From NCBI GenBank assembly GCA_022497155.1, contig MU385726.1, forward strand, positions 248,001-312,000: a DNA stretch of 64,000 nt, written 5' to 3'. Below are positions 34,007 through 46,310 of the stretch, one piece after another (within the stretch, counting starts at the first letter, position 1; every line of letters starts with the position of its first letter). Origin of the DNA: Whalleya microplaca. Its lineage: Eukaryota; Ascomycota; Sordariomycetes; Xylariales; Xylariaceae. The notes under the pieces were generated by a model, which was given only the letters and a program-made list of their open reading frames with translations, did not search any database and was not told where the DNA came from. A program made the translations under genes and the position numbers.

Positions 34007-36812
34007 ATGAGCCGACTTACTGTTGCACAGCCTTCGGCAATGGCTGCAGTCGCTTCCTCGCATTGGGAGCATATGCGCGGTCGCAGATTTCCTGTGGCTT
34101 TGTCGTCTGATAAAGACAGCGAAGGCGGTGCTCCTCTAACCTCCCCTACCGCATCTGGTACCGATGCTGATTCGGTAATCACGGCTGTCAACAGCAATGC
34201 TAATGTGCCCACAACCAATCCCGTGAGCCCACCACCTCGGGTTCCTAGCAAGCTCAATGCTAACACTGCTGAGTTCATTCCTTCTGGCGCCCGCATTGAT
34301 GCCGTGCCCGATTCTACCCCCCCTCAGCAGCTCGATGTCAGAGCCCAATACCAACGAGACAACATGACTAATATGAGTCGACCTCTTCGTAAAACTCCTC
34401 CCACTGTCGAGACCCATGGTGCTCCCGCTGCGGCCCTTGGTAGTCTCCTTCGTTGGAGTGCGCAAGAGAATGACAAGCCCCAGCCTTCCCAGCCTCAAAA
34501 CCACCAGGCTTCAGTGCCTGTAACTGGTGGAGGCGTATCATCCCGTCGCTCTACCCAGGCTTCCCCGGAGAATGTTCATATTCTTAAACAATATCTGTAC
34601 CAAACTACCCGCGGCCAGGAGTCATCAGCTACCCCTACTCGACAACAAAAGTTCTCCAACCATCTCACCCCTTCACCCTACCAGGCCGGTGAGAATGGGA
34701 AGCATCCTACCAACGCTGGACTGAATGCTACCGGCAGTCGTGGCTTGCCTAGAAACCTAAGTAGCTATGACAATGATGCTTCGCAAGCCTCCCAGCAGAC
34801 TCAGCTAAACTCTTCAAGCCACGGGCTTCCGTCTTTGCCTAGCTACCCTAGCATCCAAGATAACGTCCATGAGGACCGGCTGAGAACTAATGTGCAGAGC
34901 GCCGCAGGTCAGGCTCAACGGCTGACGGGGTCTACCTCCAACGGCAGTTTCTATGGCGGCCGAGCAACTGCAGCTCAGGGTAATGGGCTGACTGGATCTA
35001 CCTCCAACGGAAATTTCTATGGTAGCGGAGCGACTGCAGCTCAGGCTTCCAACGGCAACCAGCCTTCAGGTTACGGAGCAAGCCGAGGCAACAGGGTTAG
35101 TCCCCGTCTCTACGAAAAAAGAGAGCAGGCTCGCAACCTATACAACATCGATGAAAACGGCCGCAACGAAAACCAAACCATGGCGCAAACTGTTCCTGTT
35201 GTTCAAGGATATCGTGGAGGCTTGACCGGAAGTTGGTCAGAGGGATCCCTCTTGGGCCCTCGCAACGGCGGACGCAACTATGGAGCGGAAGAACCAGACC
35301 GCGAGGCTCTAGTTCAGTACAAGCAGCAGCCGCCTCATGGCTATCCTGTCCAGTTCAATCGTGAGGCTACGAACTTTTTCGGCCCTCTATACTTCCGGCC
35401 TGTTCCCGAGGAGATCCAGCAACAGCGCTCCCCGATGCTGAATATGCTCACCAGAAATGCGGGCGTACCGTCCATCCAGGAACTTCTGCACTCGCAGAAC
35501 TTTCCTTTCTGTGAAACATACCGATCGGCTAAGACTTCTAACCACGGGGTTGTCCACCTGACAAATGTAAGTAGCCATCGCCGGATCTCCCATCCATATT
35601 TGACAAAGATGCTGACATTTGATCTTAGATCCCGTACAACATCACCCGTTCTGAGATCATCGCCTTCTTTGGCCGGAACTCTAAGATCCTCAATGATTCC
35701 GATGAACCGATTCACATCATCATGGATCGGGTCAACAGCAAGACAATGGATTGCTACGTTGAGTTCATGACTCTGCAGGATGCGTCGAATGCTGTCAAGA
35801 AGCACCAGGACAACATCCAAAATGGACGAAGTTCACGAATCGGCAGCCGCAACATAGAGCTAGAGCTCTCGAGCCAAGGTCAGCTCAAGAAGGACCTCTT
35901 CCCTGTAGCTAAAGGTGTCGACTGGAATGCCAACCCGATGCATACTATCACGACCAATTCTCCGTTTACCTGGGAGAACTTCAAAGGTTTCATCTCGGAG
36001 GAAGAGACTACTATGATGTTCAAGGTCGTGGATACCCCCAACCGAGTAAGCTCCTCCCCCGCCCTCCCCTTTCTGGCCAACTTCCAAGACCATCTTGTCG
36101 CTAACATTTCCCAGGCTCAGTATCTGAGTGACTGCCCCGAACGCGTCTATGAGAGCTTGATCAGCACGCTGAAGAAGATGCCGTGGCACATGCCGCAGTA
36201 CATCACCATCAAGGAGCGTCACACCATCTACGACGCTACAGTCAAGATGATCGATAGACTGGCTGCTGCCGTCCAGAGAGACGACAATAATATGCGCCTG
36301 ACGCCGCAGTTGCTCAACCGCCTGGTCACCGCAGCTATGACGTGCCCTGGCTTCTCTATCGGACAGCGGGACAGTATTGCTTATGTCGCGAAACTGGATG
36401 CGAACAAAATCATCGACTTCAAGCAGCCTCCCTTTGCTGATCTCTGGCGCCACCAGTACGCCCTGGCACCCAAGCCGGATATGCCTCTAGACGTCGTTGA
36501 GGTACGTTCTCTCTATCCCGTGAATTCTCATCTGAATGTCCAAAGCTAACAACGCCACAGTTCTACATTGCTCTCATCTGCGAGGAGACCACGCGCGTGG
36601 TGGACCAGATGAACATCGGCCGCAGACACCACTTGCAGGGGCTGCAGTCCCACACCAGTAGCCACTGGGGCTACTTCTGGCGCGAGTTGAACTACCCCTC
36701 GGGACCGGAATTCGACAACATGACCCTGGCTCAGGCTGCCGACCGCGAGTTCGATGCGATTGAGCGAGTCCTCATCCGCGCTATCGAGGGTGGTCCGCCG
36801 CCTTCCTACTAA
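34007..36812 (+). CDS. RRM-domain RNA-binding protein with long disordered N-terminus
   Basis: Four exons (34007-35566, 35629-36045, 36115-36501, 36561-36812), all joined in phase 0, encode 871 residues. The first ~480 are Ser/Gln/Asn/Pro-rich and probably disordered. They include a tandem duplication, LTGSTSNGSFYGGRATAAQ followed by LTGSTSNGNFYGSGATAAQ. An RRM follows (about residues 517-600): VVHLTNIPYNITRSEIIAFFG is the RNP2 strand and first helix, and CYVEFMTLQDASNAVKKH is a weakly conserved RNP1 strand, so this resembles an hnRNP-F/H-like (quasi) RRM. After it comes a conserved helical region (SDCPERVYESLISTLKKMP, RLVTAAMTCPGFSIGQRD) and a C-terminal segment ending GGPPPSY. I read it as an mRNA-binding protein but cannot name the orthologue. 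The ATG at 34007 (AAGATGAG) is the first in frame in its exon. Introns are 62, 69 and 59 nt. Confidence 0.88.
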
Positions 36813-38390
36813 GCCAACGTTGGGCTTCGATCTTGGTGCCGCTTCAGAAGTCTTTCTGGCGAACGTGGTGCCTGGATCGTACACACGACGTTTTGTGTAT
36901 GCTAGCTTGCATAAAAACACAAAAAGTCGTTACAGCAAAGTATACTTATTATCTACTACCATACACCCCCCTGCTCGATGTCGACTTTTCTCTATCCCTG
37001 GAGGAGTTTCGCATCACCTTTTCACCTTTTCACGGCTTTGGTTGTTGATGATGAAGAACAACGCTGTGGACGATGATGGTCGGTGGTTATATGGTTGCTA
37101 CTAGTCGTCTTTGCAAGGTTTATAACCTTTCAGCTGTTGTTTTTGACGAAATTTTTACGGCAACAGTGGTCGACGGCATAGGAATTGCTAGGATAGTGCG
37201 ACTGGCCATGATACACGAGATGGCATGTCGCTATGACAGAAGGGCTTTGCGATACGATTGCTGGACGTAACATGCAGGCACAGGCTGTTACTGATGAGGT
37301 CTCCATATGCGGGTCTCGATACCAAAGAGACGAAGGAATCCATCCTGTTGACTTTCCGATTTTCTGTTGGCCAGACAGAGCAGGGACTCTGGCTACACCC
37401 CGATGCCCCCCCCCCCCCTTGCTCGACATGGCACACATACTGATGAGTTCTCTGGAAATCACGACATCTGAGAAACAGGGCACTATAGGAGGCGTGCTAC
37501 GGATCTGCACGACTCTAGTTCCCCGGCTTTCTAAGTAGACGATAGTCGTTGATTTCATTATATTTTTATCTGAACTTTCTGATGCTTCTGTTTTCTTGGG
37601 ATGTGATTTATTGTGAGCTGCTAACCCTGGTTGCGATGAAATTGAAGATATAATGAAATCGTTTATGGCGGACTAATGCTATATTGTGTTTATTTATTGT
37701 AAGGTGCCTTTGCATCAACGGATGGCTGTGTCAGGGTGAGGCAATTTGAATAGAAGTAACAGCCTAGGTTAAGCAGAGACTGATGGAGGACTCGAGGAGA
37801 TGAAGTTGAATCTTCGGGACCGGCCCGCAGGTTTCAGTCCACAAAACCGGGAAGATGTTATTATGGCATATCGCATATTACGATATCGTGTACTGCGTAT
37901 CATATCACGATAAGCGCGATAAGCAGGGCTTCCCCGCCCCCAGCCAATTTCTCAACTGAGTCAAGGTATTTCGTACCGACCCAGGCGACCTGAACTTCCT
38001 CATTTGCTTCTTGGCCAAACTCCACAGTTCATCCCACTTTCAACCTCTCCAGATTTCTATCCACTGGCCCAGCGCGAGTGCATAATAATTTCCCCTCTTC
38101 CACCGAACCAAAACAAGCTGCATAATACGTACATAGTACCATACCAACCAACTCATCAACCCGCGGAATCCCTTCAGCTCCGGTCCCCCGAGCAATCGAG
38201 ACCTTGCTACGGTTTACTCCTCCCCGTAAGCCGAAACGAGGCGGATCCTCGCACTGAAAAAAAGGCGAAGCGAAGCGTGTGACCTCGAGGTTCAGGTGTG
38301 AAGACCGCCAAAACGGCGTCCACGACGAGTAATCAAGATCCCACCTCCGGCGGCACGCCGCCCCAACCGCCGACCCAGCAGACGCAGACA
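36813..38390. other. Intergenic region, RRM gene to SNX3
   Basis: 1.6 kb containing the 3' region of the RRM gene and the promoter of SNX3. A run of 13 C lies at 37406-37418. A cluster of TATCG/CGATA words at 37870-37920 includes a possible hairpin (37884-37890 with 37906-37912). No gene is supported. Confidence 0.55.
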
Positions 38391-39192
38391 ATGGCCTCCC
38401 CAGCCTCGCCCCCGAAGTCGCCGCCCAAGTCGCCGCCCAAGTCACCCCGGGGCATGGCCGGCATGACCCGACCCATCATGCAGTCTATGCCCGACACCCG
38501 CCAGCAGTCCTTCGAGGAGATCTACGGACCGCCTGAGAACTTCCTCGAGATCGAGGTATGAACATATATATACGGGCGCTGCCCAAATTACCCCCCCAAC
38601 TCCCCATCTCTAGAGTAGCATCACGCGCCACATATGCACCTACATACAAAATGGGGGACCTGCGACTAACCGACTGTTAAACAGGTCCGCAACCCGCGCA
38701 CGCACGGCACCTCGCGCAACATGTACACGGACTACGAGATCCTGTGCCGGACGAACATCCCGGCCTTCAAGCTGCGGCAGAGCTCGGTGCGGCGCCGGTA
38801 CAGCGACTTCGAGTACTTCCGCGACATACTCGAGCGCGAGAGCGCGCGCGTCACCATCCCGCCGCTGCCCGGCAAGGTCTTCACCAACCGCTTCTCCGAC
38901 GACGTCATCGAGGGCCGCCGCGCCGGGCTCGAGAAGTTCCTCAAGATCGTCGTCGGCCACCCGCTCCTGCAGACGGGGAGCAAGGTCCTGGCCGCGTTTG
39001 TGCAGGGTGAGTGTGCTTCCTGTCCAGCCTGTTGTTTATCGGTATCTGGAGATGGGTCTTGAGATGGAGGGAATTAGATGGACTTGAAACTTGAGTTTGC
39101 TGGCTATGGAATTTTGTTATACGGGGCTGTATCTAGTTGCAGCTAGCTGACTACGCTTCACAGATCCTAACTGGGATCGCAACGCCTGGTGA
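38391..39192 (+). CDS. SNX3: Sorting nexin-3 (Grd19/Snx3), PX domain
   Basis: Three exons (38391-38555, 38685-39006, 39164-39192) encode 171 residues. SNX3/Grd19 is a PX-only sorting nexin that binds PI(3)P on endosomes and works with retromer to recycle cargo to the Golgi. The family signature [18 protein letters not shown] precedes the PX domain. The lipid-binding elements are [15 protein letters not shown] (Arg-Tyr pair), [13 protein letters not shown] (PPxxPxK loop) and [14 protein letters not shown] (second Arg). The last exon encodes only DPNWDRNAW and the stop, a normal SNX3 tail. The N-terminus carries a PPKS repeat ([12 protein letters not shown]). The first ATG in frame is 38391; internal ATGs at 38455 and later would give shorter forms nearer the yeast length. 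Introns are 129 and 157 nt. Confidence 0.93.
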
Positions 39193-40829
39193 CTGCGCCT
39201 CCTCGACTCGTTCACCAACAACGGGTCAACAGCCACCACCCGTCGCACGCCCCGGAAGCTCCAGAAGCGTCCGCCGAGGAATAAGCAACACGCGGAAACC
39301 CACCTGCAGAAAGTAGACTCGAAGCGTAGCAGCTGGGAGTCTGGAAGGACCTTATAGGAATGAATGAATGAGTGCAATATACTTTGCTGGATTAGCTCGC
39401 TAGCTATCAGAACGTGTTGTTATTCCACATGCATACACTAATTCTGAGGGCTACGTATGTATGCCCCCATACGTACGTATGATATGGTATAGGTGAATCA
39501 GTGAAGGATAGACAGACAGATGGATGATGTTGATGATGATGATGAGTAGGGGAGGAGAGGAGGATATCCATACGACTGAGCACGATGACCACTGATGCCA
39601 CGAATCTTTTTTTGCTCTCCTCCTTTCTTCTTCGCATTCATAGCGTTTCTACCACCAAAATTCTATTCCCCGGCCTCCTATCTATTTATCCTGGTAAGTG
39701 AGTGTGTGTCGATCAATCAATCATAATTCGATGAGAGAGGCACTTTTATTGGTGGCCACAACGTGTGTGCGTGTGTGTATGTACGGCCTGGTTCATGGCA
39801 GGCAGGCGTTTGGTTCGTTCATTTTTATGAGGCTTTAATTCTATACAAAAAAATATGAAAATAAAAGCGATTCCTCGAGCTGCTCTTGGTATCTGATGCG
39901 TGATGCTTGTACGATGTGTAGGTTAGACCATTGGTTCCACATGGGTAGGTAGTCTGGTAGTTTGGTGATTCCCATTTCCATATCCGGGATTATGTAAGCA
40001 CAATTCAGGTAACTATCAAGTATGCCCCAAGTAACCGTTTGATACATACATTTCTCTCACGCAACATGAACTGACTGATGTGGTATGGGTCTTGCTTGAT
40101 CTGGTAGAGTATCGCATCTTTCACTAATAGAATTAGATTACTATATAGCCTTCCTCCTCATCGATACATTCATGCATGCGTATAATACATACACACATAT
40201 ACACTCAATCCACTCATCCATTCGACTGACATCACATCTCTCAAATCTTCGTCTTTTCTTCAGATGAGGCCGGCCAGTCGTTGTCATATCGACATACGTA
40301 AACGTTACATACGTACATACATACATACATATATCCCCCTTTTATAGTAGTATGGTAGAGTGGTGGTGGTTTCACTTTTCCTTGACTGTCCATTTGCACC
40401 CAACCCAAACGCCCGTCCCCCCTTTATGAACCCCCAGGTTATGTATGCCAATCAATGCCGCTGCCCATGCCATCATGCTTTATCGTCTCCCTCCCCCTGG
40501 CGTCCAGCCCCCGTTCTATCTATCCCATTGACTGATTGATTGATCGATCCCGAGGTGTCTATATATGGTACAAGTATGTTGTAGTGTTGTTCATGAGCCG
40601 TGAGAGAAGGATGGTGTTTTGTAGGGTGTTTGGGAAGGAGAACAACAACAGGGGATTGTGCCTAGTAGGTAAGCAGGTAGGCAAGTAGATTTTTTATACA
40701 CCTCATGAACCTCTCCCACCTGCGTACACTCCCCAATGTGAACCGCTTGATCGATCGGTATTACGCAGCGCGATCGTATGTCCGTTAAAGCGACGGCTCC
40801 AGCCATCGCCCGCATCTGGATCCCCCGTC
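39193..40829. other. Convergent intergenic region, SNX3 / RIM2
   Basis: 1.6 kb with a TACA-type microsatellite near 40309-40331, GATGAT repeats near 39525-39545 and no supportable gene. AT-rich 3' flanks of both genes are expected here. Confidence 0.55.
40309..40331. repeat. (CATA)n microsatellite
   Basis: Short tetranucleotide CATA run (with a CGTA variant) between convergent genes. Confidence 0.8.
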
Positions 40830-42192
40830 TTAGCTCTTGGCGCCGAGAAGCTTAAGTATGCCCTCGTACATGCCGAACATGATGGCGGCCGAGGGGATGG
40901 TGCGCATGAGGTGGGGCGTGAGGCCGCCGTACAAGCCGATGAATCCCTCCTCCTTCCACACGAGCTTGAAGCACTGCACCAGCCCCGTGTACTTGGGCTG
41001 GCCGTCTGCCAGGGGTGCCTGTCTGAGGCGTGTCCGAGCGACCTTGCGAATGTGTCAGTGTTTCATGTCGGGCTGGTTGGTGTGTATGCTAGGTAGCTAT
41101 TCCGTTGGTCGACTCACCTCGTGCGGATACGTCAGGATAGCCGCTAACCCCTTCGCAGCCCCCGCGCCCATGAAGTTCCCCGTCCAATCCACCGTGTGAT
41201 CCCACCAAGTCTTCGGGCGTCCGCTCCTGGCAACGCGCTCCTCGCGCACCCGCAGCTGGCGCTTGAGCTCCTCGTACATCATCCACTGCAGGGTACTCTC
41301 CGTGACCCCCAAATAACTCGCGCTCAGCCCCTTGAAGAACCCGCGCGGTCCCTCATCGCGCATGACCTGGCGGATGCAATCCCACGAGTTCCGATACCGT
41401 CTCCGACTGACGTCGCCCTTGCGCTCGGCGTCGTTGCGGTCAAGCTGCAGACGCGTCTTGACGAGCCAGATGGGGTTCGTCGCGGACCCCGTGGCGATGC
41501 CCGCCGTCACCGCGCTGGCGAGGTGCACGGCCGGGTTGTCGGCCGCGAGACCCGTCCATTGCGCGTACGCGCGCTTGCCCGTCCCGTACACGTAGAAGTT
41601 GATGCTGCGCGCCGGGATCACGCCGATCAGGTTCGGCCCGAGCCCCTTGAACAGCGCGCGCCAGCCCTCCAGCCGGTGCACGTCGCGCAGGATCTGCACC
41701 GTCTCCGACAGGTGGTAGGATACGGATTGCAAGGGGCCCAGGCGCGCCTGCCCCGCTGCCGCGCGCGCCGCCCGGAGTTGCGCCTGGTAGAAGTCGGATT
41801 GCAGCCGGGTCTTGAGGACGTCGAGGGGCGCGGTGAAGACGGCGGCTGTGATGCCTCCGACTCTGGGTGTAAGCGTCAGCGTTAGCGGATCCCCTTTTTG
41901 TTTTAACTGGGTGGAATGGAATGGACTATCGGTTCATATATGTAGAAGAAGAAACTCGGAGCGGAGACGAGAGAGAGGGGGGGGGGAGGGAGACATACCC
42001 TCCGGCCACAAGGTGCGGCCACGACTTGGCAAAGGGGGAGCCCTTGGTGACGGTCGGTTGCGGACTGGCGCCGCCGAGCTCGCGCGACTGCGGCAGCGGC
42101 GACTGCTGTGGTAATAAGGGGGCGCTGTCGCGGTTATGGTTGTCTTTGGAGCTGGCCATTGTGTAAGTCGCATGTGAGGGCGACTGAGCCAT
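40830..42192 (-). CDS. RIM2: Mitochondrial pyrimidine nucleotide carrier (RIM2 / SLC25A33-36 type)
   Basis: Three exons on the minus strand (42192-41999, 41862-41118, 41042-40830) give 383 residues. Rim2 exchanges pyrimidine (deoxy)nucleotides across the inner mitochondrial membrane and supports mtDNA and RNA synthesis. All three carrier signature sequences are present in their Rim2-specific form: APLDVLKTRLQ, NPIWLVKTRLQLDR and YPHEVARTRLRQ. Repeat ends such as GWRALFKGLGPNLIGVIPAR, GFFKGLSASYLGVTES and GLYGGLTPHLMRTIPSAA follow each. The tryptophan in the second signature (PIW) is a hallmark of this subfamily. The start at 42192 has a strong context (ACCATGG); an internal ATG at 42159 is possible. 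Introns are 136 nt (rich in G/A repeats on the plus strand) and 75 nt, with the acceptor GCAAG. Confidence 0.94.
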
Positions 42193-42943
42193 GGTAAAAC
42201 CCAGCTCGGGAATCACGGTTTCGCTCGTCGCCGCGGTAGAATGGGGGGGGGGCAAGGCCGAGTGACACGGTGTACCGATTACTGCCGTGCCATCCAATAT
42301 GTAGCTTCAACGTCGTGAGCCAGTCGGTAACAGGGCTGAGAGAGGAGTCGTCGTTCGTTATTGTGTAAAATCGGTGTCGGGGTGAAGTTTGGTGAAGCTT
42401 GGATATGTTTGATATTGATAACTTTTTTTTTTGTAAATTGTGACGCCACAACTACCTATCTCTAATCGTTATCGTTATCGTTATCTCCGTCGCGTCAAAA
42501 CGTAAGGCATATAAAGTGGGCCGTAGTCTATCTGTGGCTTACGCACCCGTGGTCCCGGTAATTGGGACGCAGTTCGGTCGCAGATAGGGGTAGGGGGTCA
42601 CATGCTGTGAGACATCCACCACACTGCACTCGGATGTGTCTTAGACATCCGTGGGCTACCCATCATCAACCTTGGAACTGTTCGCTTACTGTACGCAGTA
42701 CGCAGTACTGTACTCCCCTCCTGCACCCGATGAGGGTCTGAGATTGAAATCTGACCAGACAGCCAGATCCTAGGTATTACCACAGTCTAAGTAATAATCT
42801 CTTCCAATCCGTACATGCGCAATTTGAATATGTACAAGGTATTAATGACCCTTTTGGTGAAGCTGCATATTCTAGTACAGACTCCCCCCAATCTATATAT
42901 ACAGCCAATCTTAGAAAACACTTGGGTATCCGTCTCTAGTCAA
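42193..42943. promoter_or_regulatory. RIM2 promoter / intergenic region
   Basis: 751 bp between the start of RIM2 and the stop of the next minus-strand gene. It includes a G10 run at 42244-42253, (ATCGTT)n copies at 42465-42483 and a GTACGCAGTACGCAGTACTGTAC quasi-palindrome near 42690. No gene is supported. Confidence 0.5.
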
Positions 42944-44845
42944 TCAAGGGTGCCGTTGGCTCCCACGCGAGGCTGCAGCGGCATCTGCAGCAGCCGACGC
43001 AGCCGACGCCATATGGCTGAGCAACGACGAATGCTGTTCCCTGGACGTTGACCCGGACCCCTCTTTTCCTATTTGTTCTTGTCGGATATCTCTAGTGTCT
43101 ATATCCATCGATTCATGCCTTATGCTTGTAGAAGACTCCGGCCCCTTCCTCCATATCTCGTCGGCGTGTCTACCGATCGCTATCCTAGAGCCTAGTCTAG
43201 TTGCACCAGCGTCTTCGCTTGGCTCTGTGCCTATGCGAGGTTCCCCAAGTTCAGGGTGAGACCTGGACCGAAATCCACTACTTCTTCCGGGTCCTCTTCT
43301 CTTGTCCCCATCATCATCCGGGCCTCGAGAAGCTTCTCCCTTGAGCCAAACCACCTCTTCTTCTGTCAGTCCTTTCCATACGCACCTCGCATGCTTCTTG
43401 GTACATCCCTGGCAAGCCGTAAGATGCTTGATACACTGCGTCTTGAGTCTTCGGCATCTGTCGCACGGTGGATGTATAGCATCACCACGGGCTAGTTTCT
43501 CGATTTTGGCAGTGACTAACGCTCGGTTTTCTTCTTCTATGTCTCTAATCACTGGCTCAGTCGGGAAACTGGGCGACGGCCGACTGCTAGTCAAAAGAGT
43601 CTGTTGCTGTATGGATGCCCTTGGTGTCGTCGATGCGCTTGCCATAGGATTGGGAGTTGGTGGTACAGAACTGGCCGAAGATATCCGGTGGCTAGAAGGC
43701 TGAGAGGGAGCGAGGAACTGTTGGAGCAGATCGGCGTGTAGATCATAGCCCGGGTTGGCACCGGACGGGCGCGCTTGATTGACAGCTTGAAAGCTGGACC
43801 CAGGGGCCGATTGAGAGGAACGGTGGGCATGTATGGTTGCTTTTCGACCGCTCAGATGATAATTAAGCTGGCGGGCTCTACGTGCTACCTCGTCTGCTCT
43901 CTTGATTAATATTTGTAGGCGCTGCTCGACTATCTCGAGCGTTGCCAACTCCGCCGTCTCGTCTTCCTCTAGCGGCTGCGGTGGCACAAGTCTGAACCGG
44001 TCAAGGGCTCCGGAGACTATCAGCCTCCAGTCATCCTCGCCAATCTCGACCTGGACACCCTTCAGAGAGAACTGGCAGCATCTCGTGCCGCTGAGAGTCG
44101 GTGTCAAAGTAAACTCGCCAGGCTTAGACTTGGCAAACTCAACAATGTCCAGCCATGTGACAGGATCAGAGGTGAATATCGTCTGAGGAGGGGTGGTCGT
44201 AATAGAGCCCTCAAAGGCTCCCTCCATAGCCTTTAATAGACGACTACCCGTCAGCTTCGCGCCTAAATTGGAAGCAAGACTCTCATGTCTATTCAAAACC
44301 CCTTATTACTGTGTTAATATGGATATTCGCGGGAGAAATAGTGGATGATAGGCCTTAGTTACCTTCGTATTCATTAATGAGTGTGAGAACGTCGGAGAAG
44401 GTATCGCCATCGCCCTGTATGAGCTTGAGCTTAACAGTATGGGCCCTAGAGAGATAGTTTATAGGGACTATGTTGCCTTGTAACCGGTCAGTACTAGTTT
44501 GCCGAGTTGTTACATCCGAGCAATGTCCAAATAGTTTCATTAGATGTCAAGAATGAGAGGCACACCAAGGAGAAAAATTAAATGGTAGGTAGTAGATAGT
44601 AGATAGACGTTATACTGAGGCACAGCAACAGCCAAACGCGGTAGTAAACAAGTGTTATATATCTAAACAAAAAACGCCGACGATGTCCGCCGGCGGGCCG
44701 TCATCTATGGAGACATGTGCGACTTACCTGACTGAGGCGGAGGAGGTTGCGGGATGCGATCCGCATGCGCCGCTTGATTGCCATTATCATCGGAAACGTC
44801 TCTTTTCCGTTTATGCTGATCCGATTCTGTGATGTGTGCCATCAT
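42944..44845 (-). CDS. Nuclear protein with C-terminal Zn2Cys6 cluster, function unknown
   Basis: Three exons on the minus strand (44845-44728, 44476-44363, 44301-42944) encode 529 residues. The start carries KRKR, a likely nuclear signal. A conserved-looking globular region (AHTVKLKLIQGDGDTFSDVL, then TIFTSDPVTWLDIVEFAKSK and CCQFSLKGVQVEIGEDDWRL) occupies about residues 40-190. It is followed by a helix (LEIVEQRLQILIKRADEVAR) and a Ser/Pro-rich linker. At about residues 357-384 is CDRCRRLKTQC...CQGCTKKHARC, spaced CX2CX6CX6CX2CX6C, which is exactly the Gal4-type Zn2Cys6 pattern. It lies unusually far from the N-terminus, and I see no fungal transcription factor middle-homology domain after it. 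Intron 1 (251 nt, GTACTGAC branch, ACAAG acceptor) is the least certain junction. Intron 2 is 61 nt. An out-of-frame ATGGCATGA overlaps the start. Likely DNA-binding; targets unknown. Confidence 0.78.
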
Positions 44846-45857
44846 GCCATGCCTCACTAGAGATGTTTAGACACCTGCCAAACTTTGACGGCTTGGGGTA
44901 CGGAGAGCCTAGAAGCTCTTAAAACACCCAATTGTCCCGCCCGATTGGTCCCGTCAACAGCAGACTGTTGACATAAGCATATAGAGGTAGGAGTTGCTGG
45001 GTGTCACTTCTGGGGTTTTGAGGAGGGGGGTATGTATTAACGTATAAAGATAGGTATAAGTTGTTAGAAAGAATCTATTATATGTTCAAAGTCCCAAGTC
45101 GTGAATCGGCCAAAGCTGCAATGGGAGATGGCGCGGACACCGGGAATGGCAGGCTTCGAAGGCAGACGTGCCGAGCTGCTAAGTCAGCGAGCTCGGATGG
45201 TCACAAGGACGACATGCCACGGCGGAAACCCCAAGAGACTTGCATGCAGCAGCTCAGATAAGTATACGGGTAAGCCTAAGGTAGACGTAAATAAAGAAGG
45301 GAGGGTGAGGAAGGGGGGAGAAGGGCGGTAGGTAGACGGATCAGGAGAGGTAAAGGGAGGCGCAAGTTAATAATAGGCCAAGATACGTTGGTAAGGGAAG
45401 CAAAATATAGGGTTTGTGTGCGTGCTATTCAGCCTCGACGCGGACAGCAGAGAACACGGAACACGGGGAATGCGGCAGACGGTAGACGGCGTATCAGAAA
45501 GTCTCAAATCATTTAAGACTTTCAGACTGACTGTGATGGTTCGGAAAGCGGGTGGGGATATGAAGGGGCGCGTGGGCTTGAAATAGGGCTTGAAATAGCT
45601 ACGCCAGACACACAGAGGAAGGTTAGCTGGCGCAGAAGGCGATAAATGTGACTGGTGGTTTTTCCCCCCTAATAACAACAAAAAAAGTGATAGAGGAGCC
45701 CACAACAGCGCGGCGACGGTTTGAATTGCGAAGTGGACTTTTTTTCCTTGATGCTTTTACTCGATTGAGTTGAGGCAAAAGCACGAGCCAACATCTGATA
45801 CTGTACTTACATGGACATACATGTGCTGTAACATACATACATACAGACCTGGTCCCT

Positions 45858-45889
45858 ACCTACACTACCTACACTACCTACACTACCTC
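45858..45889. repeat. TACCTACAC nonamer repeat
   Basis: About three and a half tandem copies of a 9-bp unit in non-coding sequence. Confidence 0.85.
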
Positions 45890-46270
45890 ATACTTACATA
45901 TACTACATACGTACTTATAGACTCGGACATGTACCTACCTTGCGACTACCACCTTGTGTACCTACATGTATGCTAGATCATCTACCTATATATACCTATA
46001 GTCGTGTCCCCTACCTAGAGGTATTTCCGCCGTATCAACTGTCCGCCTAATGATTATTTTCATATTAACGAGCCCTCACTCATCATCGTCAATGACAACA
46101 AAAATGGACATGTTCACACAATGAGGCACATTGGCTACTATCAATGTCTATACTTCTCCTCCTTTGACCTACATACTATTCGTAGGTACTACTCCTCATT
46201 CTACCTACTCCTCCTCATCTGCTCATACTACTACTATATTATCAAAAATGTCAATCGCTTCCCTTTGCAC

Positions 46271-46310
46271 TTCCCTGTCCCTCTTCCCTGTCCCTCTTCC
46301 CTGTCCCCTC
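46271..46310. repeat. TTCCCTGTCCCTC 13-bp repeat, three copies
   Basis: Two perfect copies and a third with one inserted base of a pyrimidine-rich 13-bp unit. Confidence 0.9.

Noticed and set aside
38298..38390. Extension of SNX3 upstream of 38391
   Set aside because: The extended frame begins with GTG, which is not a normal start in fungi.
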